This document shows positions 42,661 through 53,800 of a stretch of DNA of 64,000 nucleotides, in pieces. The notes beneath the pieces are model-generated. The model ran no database searches. It was not told where the DNA came from and saw nothing but the letters and a program-made list of their open reading frames with translations. Numbering within the stretch: position 1 is the first letter of the stretch; each line of letters starts with the position of its first letter. This DNA is from Amaranthus tricolor (Eukaryota; Streptophyta; Magnoliopsida; Caryophyllales; Amaranthaceae). The position numbers were made by a program, and so were the translations under genes. The stretch spans positions 13,087,739-13,151,738 of the forward strand of contig NC_080057.1 in NCBI RefSeq assembly GCF_026212465.1, in the 5' to 3' direction.

Positions 42661-43660
42661 TGATTTATGTGTGTTCTTGTCTACTTCCGTTTATTTCATA
42701 TTCTAAGGCTCAATAATATCTCAAAATTTAAGTATGAGAGTAAGGGTAAGAGTGAAACAAAAAGAAAAACAAAGAAATGAAGTTTGGAATTTTTTTGTGC
42801 ACAAAACAGAAAGCATACAGAACCAAACACCCCAAATTCAGAAATCTGTGTGAAATGTTTGCTACTGAAAACCCGACCAAACCAACTCCAAGTATGATGA
42901 AACTTGGTGACAACACACCTCAAGATGTCTACAAACACCCCAAATTGGAAATACTCAAATACGTGGTCTAGTTTGATCATAAATCAGATTTCACTACACA
43001 CATACAGTCTGAATTGTTTCTGTGACCTTTGGTCAAAAACACTTGGGCATCTTTTGGTTCACAACTCCAGTGACTACACAACAAGGCTTATCAAAAACTA
43101 CACTCAAAATGAATCAATATTAAAAAAAGAAACAATGAAAAAGACTCAAAAATGAAGGAGACACAACGAAAATACAGAAGACAAATACAAATGAGACTCT
43201 CTTGTACTTTGTGAAACAACAATGAAATGGGTCAATCAAGAAACCTATGAAACGTATGAAATAGTGCACAAATGATATGGTTTAATGAATTTAGGATAGG
43301 TATTGATAATTGGGTGAAAGATGAGAGCAAAATAAAAGAATCTTGATAGGTTTTCAAACACAACTTACCAAGGTACCCGAATTTCATCAGTTTTGGGCAG
43401 TCTGTAAAGAAAAATTCATATCTCCTTAACCACAACACCAATTCCAATGATTCCAAAGCCAAACGTTTCCCCACTTAATGAAGAATACCGTGTAAAAACC
43501 GTTTTGAAAAGTAATCACAATACGATCCCCAAAACGCTACTGTTTTCGACCCAAAATGCAGTCAGTTTCTGACAGCTTCTGTTTCTACTTGTTTTTGCGA
43601 CTTTTGGCTGTTGTTTCTCATCAAAACCAATTGAATTATGCACCCCACAAGGACTTTGAG

Positions 43661-43672
43661 GCTCTGATACCA
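43661..43672 (-). other. Primer binding site of element B (initiator tRNA-Met)
   Basis: GCTCTGATACCA is the complement of TGGTATCAGAGC, 3 nt from the LTR end on the minus strand. Confidence 0.9.
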
Positions 43673-43675
43673 AGT

Positions 43676-45010
43676 TGGAACAAGTTTGCAGCGGAAGATG
43701 TCGTTTAATATTTTGATTACACGCACACTTGTACAGACAATCAAGAACAAACGTTTTCTTGATCAGATTGTCTGTTTGGGTTTGATTTTTAAGTAATCTT
43801 GAATGATTACTTATCCAGGAAGAAGACACTGATTCCCCTAAGGAATGCAAGGCCTAATTCCTCACAATTCTCTCAATGATTAACGTGATCTTGGAGAAGT
43901 ATGAATCTCTCACGGATTGAATACCCTCAACCTTTGCAAGACAAAAATAACAAAACAGAAACAATACTTGTTCTCTGAATGCTCAATTAACTTTGATGAA
44001 AGTTCATGATTGATTAAAAAAACTTAAAAAACTCCTTTTACAAAGTGGAGGAGAGCCTTATTTATAGAATTGGCTTCCATTTCTAATGGCTATACAATCA
44101 AGAAAAGGGCGCCTAAATTGTAACGGCTATAACAAAAAACAGAAGCTTTAAAATAGAATACGCTGGGTCTTCTGTTTGCGTTTGGGAACATCAAGCTGTT
44201 CCTTATTACTATGTATGCGTATTTGGGAACACCAAGTTGTTCCTTATTACTTGGGAACACCGAGCTGTTCCTTATTCTTCCTCTTCCAGATACCAAACTA
44301 ATACAGAACTATGAATGCTGGACCTGGTGGCTGTTCCCATAATTGTTCCATTAATGGAACAATTATGGGAACAGCCACCAGGTCTTCAGCATGCATAGTT
44401 CTATATTAGTTCTGTATCTGGAAGAGGAAGAATAAGGAAGAGCTCGGTGTTCCCAAATAATAAGGAACAACTTGGTGTTCCCAAATACGCATACTTAGTA
44501 ATAAGGAACAGCTTGGTGTTCCCAAATCCTGACAGAAGAACTAGCGCGTTCTATTTTATGACCGTTAGACTTTAGGCGCCTTTTCTTGATTGTATAGCCA
44601 TTAAAAATGGAAGCCAATTCTATAAATAAGGCTCTCCTCCACTTTGTAAAAGGAGTTTTTTAAGTGTTCAATCAATCATGAACTTTCATCAAAGTTAATT
44701 GAGCATTCAGAGAACAAGTATTGTTTCTGTTTTGTTATTTCTGTCTTGCAAAGGTTGAGTGTATTCAATCCGTGAGAGATTCATACTTCTCCAAGATCAC
44801 GTTGATCATTGAGAGAATTTTGAGGAATTAGGCCTTGCATTCCTAAGGGGAATCAGTGTCTTTTCCAGGGATAAGTAGTCATTCAAGATTACTTAGAAAT
44901 CAAACCCAAACAGACAATTTGATCAAGAAAACGTCTGTTCTTGATTGTCTGATTTGTTGTGCGAGTGAACAAGTCGATCATAATCGATCTTCCACTGCAA
45001 ATTTGTTCCA
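43676..45010. repeat. Head-to-head truncated 5' LTRs forming a 1.3-kb palindrome
   Basis: The 5' LTR of B (43676-44352, minus) and that of C (44353-45010, plus) meet at CCATT|AATGG. Both are cut at the same internal LTR base. The centre is perfect for at least 27 bp per arm (to GGACCTGGTGG / CCACCAGGTC), and similarity of roughly 90% then continues to both LTR ends. Confidence 0.9.
44436..44522 (+). promoter_or_regulatory. Three palindromic GGAACA-N6-TGTTCC motifs in the LTR of element C
   Basis: GGAAGAGCTCGGTGTTCC (44436), GGAACAACTTGGTGTTCC (44464) and GGAACAGCTTGGTGTTCC (44505), each followed by CAAAT, lie about 100-190 bp upstream of the TATAAATA box at 44621. The set recurs in the 3' LTR (47290-47375) and, inverted, in both LTRs of B. 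They may be dyad binding sites of a transcription factor. Confidence 0.65.
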
Positions 45011-45013
45011 ACT

Positions 45014-45025
45014 TGGTATTTGAGC
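45014..45025 (+). other. Mutated primer binding site of element C
   Basis: TGGTATTTGAGC differs from the tRNA-Met consensus TGGTATCAGAGC by two adjacent changes (CA to TT). Its position 3 nt after the LTR end is unchanged. Confidence 0.8.
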
Positions 45026-45950
45026 CTCAAAGTCCTTGTGGGGTGCATGATTCAATTGGTTTTGATGAGAAACAACAGCCAAAAGTCGCAAAAACAAGAA
45101 GAAACAGAAGTTGTCGGAAACTGACTGCATTTGGGGTCGAAAACAGTAGCGTTTTGGGGATCGTATTGTGATTATTTTTCAAAATTGTTTTTACACGGTA
45201 TGTTTCATTGATTGGGGAAACGTTTGGCTTTGGAATCATTGGAATTGGTGTTGTGGTTAAGAAGATATGAATTTTTCTTTACAGACTGCCCAAAACTGAT
45301 GAAATCCGGGTACCTTGGTAAGTTGTCATAGAAAACCTATCAAGATTCTTTTATTTTGCTCTCATCTTTCACCAAATTATCAATACCTATCCTAAATTCA
45401 TTAAAACATATCATTTGTGCACTATTTCTTACGTTTCATAGGTTATTTCATTGTTGCTTTGCAAAAGTACAGGGGGTTCATTTTTTTTTCTGTCTTTTGT
45501 ATTTTCTTCATTTTCCCTTCATTTTTCCTTCATTTTTGAGTCTTTTTCATTTTATCTTTTTTTTTTCACTTTGGGTATTTTTGAGTCAATTTTTTGGTGA
45601 GCCTTTTTGTGTAGTCATTGGGGTTGTGAAAAAAACGATACGCAAGTATTTTTCACAAAAGGTCACAGAAATAATTCAGGCTGTATGTGTGTAGTAAAAT
45701 TTGGTTTGTGATCAAACCACACAATATCTTTGAGTAATTTCAATTTGGGGTGTTTGTAGACATTTTTAGTTGTGTTGTCACCAATTTTCATCATTATTGG
45801 AGTTGGTTTGGTTGGGTTCACAATAGTAAAGGTCGAGCACACAAATTCTGATTTTGAGGTGTTTGTACTTCTGTTTTCTGTTTTCTGGTGCACAAACATT
45901 TTCGATACTTCCTTTCTTTTTCTTTATTTCTTTTTACCCTTTAATGAGTC

Positions 45951-46709
45951 TTGAAGATGAAATCATCAAAGTTAAACATGAATATATTTAGAGCATATGA
46001 CAAACCAGAACAAGCATTAGAGGATAAACTCAAGTTACAATCATTGGAGGATAAGAAATCCGATCTTGAAAAGTTTAAGGGGATTTGTGAACTACTTGGG
46101 TATTGGGAGGAAGTTGATCGTTTGCAGAAAAAATTGGTGGATGTTATGAGTCAAAAGCGTAGCTTGAAGAGGAAGCTTGAACTTCATCAAGAAAAGCTGA
46201 GATTTCAACAACAATTGCAAGAGCAACATGGGGATTATAAAATGGTAATTGTTCATGAGTATAATCTTGATGTTGATCCGGTTAGGATTAGATTTGAAAT
46301 CATTTAAAAGCATGTTGATACACAAAGCACACCATTGTTTTCTTCTTTTGATAACAATCAAGAACCGTCCCTTGTGGAGAATAGTGAAGAAACTGTTGAA
46401 GCATCATGTGTAGAGGTGATTAATGATCTTAAAGGAGATGTTGAGGCATCTTGTGTAGAGGTTGTTGATGATCTTGAAGAAATTGTAGAGACAACTAATG
46501 TTGAGGATGTTAGTTCTTTGATGCAACCCTTAGTAGTGGTGAATTATCCTTCAAGTTCGAGGACTAGTTTACATGTTGTGCAAGGTACGGAGGGAAAGTT
46601 TGTTCGCATTAATCGTGTGGTTAAACAAACACACTTTGTGGAGTTTGTTCATGTTAGTAGATTTGTTGAGGTTCATCCTACAAAAATTCGAGGAAGGATT
46701 TTTTTCTAA
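45951..46709 (+). pseudogene. ORF of element C, mosaic of A-like and B-like parts, one nonsense codon
   Basis: The N-terminal part (KSSKLNMN, then ALEDKLKLQSLEDKKSDLEK) matches element A; from LVDVMSQKRSLKRKLELHQE on it matches element B, including VDPVRIRFEII and the two ASCVEV repeats. A TAA at 46305-46307 replaces the serine codon TCA seen in B (EIISKHVD); the frame continues in phase to 46709. Without the stop the product would be about 250 aa with an N-terminal coiled coil. Function unknown. Confidence 0.6.
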
Positions 46710-46720
46710 AAAGGGGAGAA

Positions 46721-47860
46721 TGCAACAAGCAGAGTGTAGTCTTGGAAATATAAGCAAGCTAATCTTCTTGGTAAGCTTGTTTAACATATGGGTGTGGTTC
46801 ATTATGCAAGTGAGAACAAGGGCAGTCATGCTTACATGTGTATGTTCACAGAACAGCCCAGAAAATGAGTATTGGTAATACATATGCAGTAGCAGCAGTA
46901 GGTGTAGTGTGTAGTAGGTTCCTTATGCAATAGAATAATGTAATAGAACAGTCCAGCAACAGGTTTGTCAGCAATTGAGTAATCAGCAGCATCAGTGTGT
47001 GTATGTGTACAGAACAGTCCAGCAGCAGGTCCATCAGGATTTGAGTGATCAGCAACAACAACACTATGCATGTCAGATTAAGAAGCATCAGTAGGCTGCA
47101 TGAATGAATTATTTTTGTGTCACCTTTTAATAGCTCAAGCATGCAAGGAGGCCATACTATGATGATTCTGAATTGAGGACAATTCGAACTGAAGAAGGAG
47201 GGAATGGAACAATTATGGGAACAGCCACCAGGTCTTCAGCATGCATAGTTCTATATTAGTTCTGTATTTGAAAGAGGAAGAACAAGGAACAGCTCGGTAT
47301 TCCCAAATAATAAAGAACAACTTGGTGTTCCCAAATACGCATACATAGTAATAAGGAATAGCTTGGTGTTCCCAAATCCTGACAGAAGAAGTAGTGCGTT
47401 CTATTTTATGACAGTTAGACTTTAGGCGCCTTTTCTTGATTGTATAGCCATTAGAAATGGAAGCCAATTCTATAAATAAGGCTCTCCTCCACTTTGTAAA
47501 AGGAGTTTTTTCAGTTTTCAATCAATCATGAACTTTCATGAAAGTTAATTGAGCATTCAGAGAACAAGTATTGTTTCTGTTTTGTTATTTCTGTCTTGCA
47601 AAGGTTGAGTGTATTCAATCCGTGAGAGATTCATACTTCTCCAAGATCACGTTGATCATTGAAAGAATTGTGAGGAATTAGGCCTTGCATTCCTAAGGGG
47701 AATCAGTGTCTTTTCCAGGGATAAGTAGTCATTCAAGATTACTTAGAAATCAAACCCAAACCGACAATATGATCAAGAAAACGTCTGTTATTGATTGTCT
47801 GATTTGTTGTGCGAGTGAACAAGTTGATCATAATCGATCTTCCGCTGCAAACTTGTTCCA
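46721..47860 (+). repeat. 3' LTR of element C
   Basis: 1140 bp with TG...CA ends and TATA box at 47471. The final CTTGTTCCA is followed immediately by CTTTCGCACATAAAG, which is satellite sequence in register with the array. Confidence 0.88.
47471..47478 (+). promoter_or_regulatory. LTR promoter TATA box, element C 3' LTR
   Basis: TATAAATA in the conserved 'ttctataaataaggctct' context. Being in a 3' LTR it points into the satellite array, so it could start transcripts of satellite DNA. Confidence 0.6.
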
Positions 47861-50800
47861 CTTTCGCACATAAAGTAGGTCACACTTGGTTTGTTTTGCA
47901 CGAAACGTTGCACACAATGCTATTTGGTGTATGTTATTGTGTTCAAAAGGTTGGAATTAAGATCATAGTCATATGCTTGAAATTATGTGCTAAGTTGCGA
48001 TTTTAAGGGTTTTTAAGCGTTTTTGGCACTTTCGCGCATAAAGTAGCTCATACTTGGCTTGTTTTGCACGAAATATGGCACGCAAAACCATTTCATATAT
48101 ATTATTGTGGTGAAATGGTTATAATTGAAAATCATAGTCATATGTTTGAAATTACGTGCTAAGTTGCGATTTTAAGGGTTTTTAAGCGTTTTTGGCACTT
48201 TCGCGCATAAAGTAGCTCAAACTTCGTTTGTTTTGCACGAAACATGGCACACAACACTATTTGGAATATATTATTTTGTTGAAATGGTTAGAATTTAAAA
48301 TCAGAGATATATGCTTGAAATTACGTGATAAGTTGTAATTTTAAACGTTTTTAAGCGTTTTTGGCACTTTCGCGCATAAAGTAGCTCGTACTTGGTTTGT
48401 TTTGCATGAAACTCGGCACACTACATTGTTTGGTATATATTATTTTCTTGAAATGGTTAGAATTAAAAATCATAATCATATGCATGAAATTACGTGGTAA
48501 GTTGCGATTTTAAGAGTTTTTACGCTTTTTTGGCGCTTTCGCGCATAAACTAGGTTAAACATGGCTTGTTTTGCACGAAACTTGGCACACAAGACTATTT
48601 GGTATATATTAATGTGTATAAATGGTTAGAATTGAAAATCATAGTCATATGGTTAAAGTTATGTGCTAAATTGTGATTTTAAGGAACTTTCGCGCATAAA
48701 GTAGCTCAAAACTTGGTTTCTTTTGCGCAAAACTTGGCACACAAAACTGTTTGGTAAATATTATTGTTTTGAAATGGATAGAATTAAAAATCATAGTCAT
48801 ATGGTTTAAATTACGTGTTAAGTTGCAATTCTAAAGGTTTTAAGCGTTTTTGGCCCTTGCGCGCATAAAGTGCCTCAAACCTGGTTTCTTTTACACGAAA
48901 TTTGGCATACAACACTATTTGTCATATATTGTTGTGTTGAAATGGTTAAAATTGAAAATCATAGACATATGCTTAAAATTACGTGCTAAGTTGCGATTTT
49001 AGGGGTTTTTAATCGTGTTTGGCACTTTCGTGCATAAAGTAACTCAAACTTGGCTTGTTTTGCACGAAACTTGGCACATAAAATTATTCGGTATATATCA
49101 ATATGTTGTAATGTTAAAATTAAAAATCATATCATATGCTTGAATTACGTGCTAAGTTGCGATTTTAAGGGTTTTTAAGCGTTTTTGGCACTTTCACGCA
49201 TAAATTAGGTCACATTTATTTTGTTTTGGACGAAACTTTGCACCCAACACTATTTGGTGTATATTATAGTGTTGAAAAGGTTAGAATTGAAAATCATAGT
49301 CATGTGCTTAAAATTACGTGATAAGTTGCGTTGTCAAGGTTTTTTAAGCGTTTTTGGCACTTTTGCGCATAAAGTAGCGCAAACTTGGTTTTTTTGCACG
49401 AAACTTGGCACACAAAACTATTTGGTGTATATTATTGTGTTGAAATGGGTAGAATTGAAAATCATAGTCATATGCTTCAAATTACGTGCTAAGTTGCGAT
49501 TTTAAAAGTTTTTAAGCGTTTTTGGCACTTTCACGCATAAATTAGATCACACTTGGTTTGTTTTGCATGAAACTTTGCACCCAACACTATTTGGTCTATA
49601 TTATTGTGTTGAAATGGTTGAAATTTAAAATCGAAGACATATGCTTGAAATTACGTTGTAAGTTGCGATTTTAAGGGTTTTTAAACGTTTTTCGCATTTT
49701 CGCGCATAAAGTAACTCAAACTTGGTTTGTTTTGCATGAAACTTGTTACACAAAACTATGTCGTGTATATTACTGTGTTGAATTGGCTATATTGAAAATC
49801 ATGGTCACATGCTTGAAATTACGTGCTAAGTTGCGATTTTAAGGGTTTTTAAGATTTTTGGTACTTTTGCGCATAAAGTAGCTCAAAATTGGTTTGTTTT
49901 GCACCAAACTTGGCATACAAGACTATTTGATCTATATTATTGTGTTAAAATGGTTTGAATTGAATATCATAGTCATATGCTTGAACATACGTGTTAAGTT
50001 GCAATTTAAAAAGTTTTTAAGCATTTTTGGCACTTTCGCGCATAAAGTAGCATAAACCTGGGTTGTTTTGCACGAAATTTGGCACACAACACTATTTGGT
50101 ATATATTATTGTGTTGAAATGGCTAGAATTGAAAATCGTAGACATATGCTTGAAATTACGTGGTAAGTTGTGATTTTAAGGGATTTTAAGCGTTTTTGGC
50201 ATTTTCGCACATAAAGTATCTCGAACTTGGCTTGTTTAGCACGAAACTTGGCACACAAAACTATGTGGTGTATATTATTGTGTTGAAATGGTCATATTGA
50301 AGCTAATGGTCATATGCTTCAAAATTACGTTCTAAGTTGCGATTCTAAGGGTGTTTATGCTTTTTTGGCACTTTTGCGCATAAACTAGGTCCAACTTGGT
50401 TTGTTTTGCAAGAAACTTGGCACAGAACACTATTTGGTATATATTATGGTGATGAAATGGTTAAAATTTAAAATCATAGACATATGATTGAAATTACGTG
50501 GTAAGTTGCGATTTGAAGCGTTTTTAAGCGTTTTTGGCACTTTTGGTTTTTTTTGCCCGCAACATGGCACAGAATTCTGTTTGGTATATATTATTCTGTT
50601 GAAAATGTTAGAATTGAAAGTCATAGTCATATACTTGAAATTACGCGCTAAGTTGCGAATTTAACTGTTTTTAAGCGTTTTTGGCACTTTCGTGCATAAA
50701 GTACCTCAACTTGGATTGTTTTGCCCGAAACATGGCACACAACACTATTTGGTATATATTATTGTGTTTAAATGGTTAGAACTGAAAATCATTGACCTAT

Positions 50801-53800
50801 GCTTGAAATTATGTGGTATGTTGCTATTTTAAGCGTTTTTAAGCGTTTTTTGGCAATTTCACGCATAAAGTAGCTCAAACTTGGTTTGTTTTGCCCGCAA
50901 CATGGCACACAACTCTATATGGTATATATTATTGTGTTGAATTGGTTAGAATTTAAAATCATTGACATATGCTTGAAATTACATGGTCAGTTGCGATTTT
51001 AAGTGTTTTTAAGAGTTTTTGGCACTTTCTCGCATAAAGTAGCTCAAACTTGGCTTGTTTTGCATGAAACTTGGCACACAAAACTATTTGGTATATATTA
51101 TTGTGCTAAAATTTTTTGAATTGAAAATCAAAGTCATATACTTAAAATTACATGCTATGTTGCGATTTTAAGGGTTTCAAGCGTTTTTGGCACTTTCGCG
51201 CATAAAATGGCTCAAACCTGGTTTCTTTTGCACGAAATTTGGCACACAACACTATTTGTTATATATTGTTGTGTTGAAATTGTTTGAATTGAAATTCACT
51301 GATATGTGCTTGAAAGTACGTGGCAAGTTGCGATTTTAAGCGTTTTTAAGCGTTTTTGGCACTTTCGCGCATAAAGTACCTCAAACTTGGATTGTTTGGC
51401 ACGGAACTTGGCACACAACACTATTTGGTAGATATTATTTTATTGAAATGGTTATAATTGAAAATCATGATCATATGCTTGAAATTACGTGCTAAGTTGC
51501 GATTTTAAGGGTTTTTAAACATTTTTGGCACTATCGCGCATAAAGTAGCTTAAACTTGGTTTGTTTTGACCAGAGCCTGGCACACAACACTATTTGGTAC
51601 ATATTATTGTTTTGAAAGTGCTAGAACTGAAAATCATAGTCATATGCTTCAAATTACGTGCTAAGTTGCGATTTAAGGATTTTAAGCGTTTTTGGCACTT
51701 TCGCGCATAAAGTGGCTTAAACCTGGTTTCTTTTGTACGAAATTTGGCACACAACACTATTTGGTATATATTATTTTGTATAAATGGTTAGAATTGAAAA
51801 TTACATTCATATGCTAAAAATTACGTGTTAAATTGCGATTTTAAGGATTTTTAAGGGTTTTCGGCACTTTGGCGTATAAAATAGCTAAAACTTGGTTTGT
51901 TTTGCACGAAACTTTTCACACAACACTATTTGGAATATATTATTCTCTTGAAAATGTTAGAATTTACAATCATAGTTATACACTTGAAATTACGCACTAA
52001 GTTGGGATTTTAAGGGTTTTTGAGCGTTTTTGACACTTTCGCGCATAAAGTAGCTCAAACTTGGTGTGATTTGCCAGAAACTTGGCACAAACCACTATTT
52101 AGTATATATTATTGTGTTGACATGGTTAGCAATGAAAATCATTGACATATGCTTGAAATTACGTGGTAAGTTGCGATTTTAAGCGTTTTTAACTGTTTTT
52201 GGGACTTTCGCGCACAAAGTAGCTCAAACTTAGTTTGTGTTGCACGAAACGTCCCACACAACACTATTTGATATATATTATTTATTTGAAATGGTTAGAA
52301 TTGAAAATCATAGACATATGCTTAAGATTACATGGTAAGTTGCGATATTAAGCGTTTTTAAGCGGTTTTGACACTTTCGCGCATAAAGTATCTCAAACTT
52401 GGCTTGTTTTGCACTAAACTTGGCACACAAAAGTATTTGGTAAATATTATTAAGCTGAAATGGTTTGAATTGAAAATCTTAGTCATATGCTTGAAATTAC
52501 GCGCTTAGTGGCGATTTTAAGTGTTTTAAGCGTTTTTGGCACTTTCGCGCATAAAGTAGCTCAAACTTAGTTTGTTTTGAACGAAACTTGGCACACAAAC
52601 CTATTTGGTACATATTATTGTTTTGAAATGGCTACAATTGATAATCATAGTCAAATGCTTGAAATTACGTGCTAAGTTGCGAATTTAAGGCTTTTAATCG
52701 TTTATGGCACTTTTGTGCATAAAGTGGCTCAAAGCTAGTTTATTTTGGACGAAACTTCGCACACAAAACAATTTGGTGTCTATTATTGTGTTGAAATGGT
52801 TATAATTCAAAATGTTATTCATATTCTTCAAACTACGTGCTAAGTTGCGATTTTAAGGGTTTTTAAGTGCTTTTGGCACTTTTGCGCATAAAGTAGCTCA
52901 AACTTGGCTTGTTTTGCACGAAACTTGGCACATAAAACTATTTGGTATATATTATTGTGTTCTAATGTTTAAAATTGAAAATCGTAGACATATTCTTTAA
53001 ATTACGTGGTAAGTTTCTATTTTTAGGGTTTTTATGCGTTTTTGGCACTTTCGCGCATAAAGTAGCTCAAACTTGGTTTGTTTTGCACGAAACTTGGCAA
53101 AAAACACTATTTGGTACATATTATTGTTTTGAAATGGCAAGAATTCAAAATAGTCATATGCTTGAAATTACGTGCTAAGTTGCGAGTTTTAGGGTTTTAA
53201 GCGTTTTTGGCACTTTCGCGCATAAAGTGGCTTAAACCTGGTTTCTTTTATAGGAAACATTGCACACAAAACTATTTGGTGTATATTATTGTGTTGATAT
53301 GCTTGGAATTCAAAATCTTATTCATATGCTTCAAATTATATGCTAAGTTACGATTTTAAGAGTTTTTAAGCGTTTTTGGCACTTTCGCGCGTAAAGTAGC
53401 TCAAACTTGGTTTGTTTTGAACGAAACCTTGCACACAAATTTATTTGGTACATATTATTGTTTTGAAATGGCAAGAATTGAAAATCATTGCGAATTAAAG
53501 GGTTTTATGCGTTTATGGCACGTTCGTACATAAAGAGGCTCAAAGCTGGTTTTTTTGGACGAAACTTTGCACACAAAACAATTTTGTGTATAGTATTGTT
53601 CAAATGGTTAGAATTGAAAATGTTATTCACATGCTTGAAATTTCGTGCTAAGTTGCGATTTTAAGGGTTTTTAAACGTTTTTGGCACTTTCGCGCATAAA
53701 CTAGCTCAAACTTGGCTTGTTTTGCACGAAATTTGGAAATAACACTATTTGGTACATATTATTGTGTTCAAATGATTAGAATTGAAAATCATAGACATAT

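Larger units (their letters stand above)
40914..44352 (-). mobile_element. Non-autonomous LTR retrotransposon, element B
   Basis: Minus-strand member of the same family. From its 5' side: truncated 5' LTR (43676-44352), primer binding site (43661-43672), leader, ORF (41929-42660), purine tract (about 41940-41953) and 3' LTR (40914-41939, 1026 bp). The 3' LTR start lacks about 9 bp (TGCAACTGTAG where A and C have TGCAACAAGCAGAG). It faces element A tail-to-tail and element C head-to-head. Confidence 0.85.
44353..47860 (+). mobile_element. Non-autonomous LTR retrotransposon, element C
   Basis: Truncated 5' LTR (44353-45010), mutated primer site, leader, broken ORF (45951-46709), purine tract, full 3' LTR (46721-47860, 1140 bp, TGCAACAAGC...CTTGTTCCA). 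Its 3' end directly abuts satellite DNA. It is the plus-strand mirror partner of element B. Confidence 0.85.
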
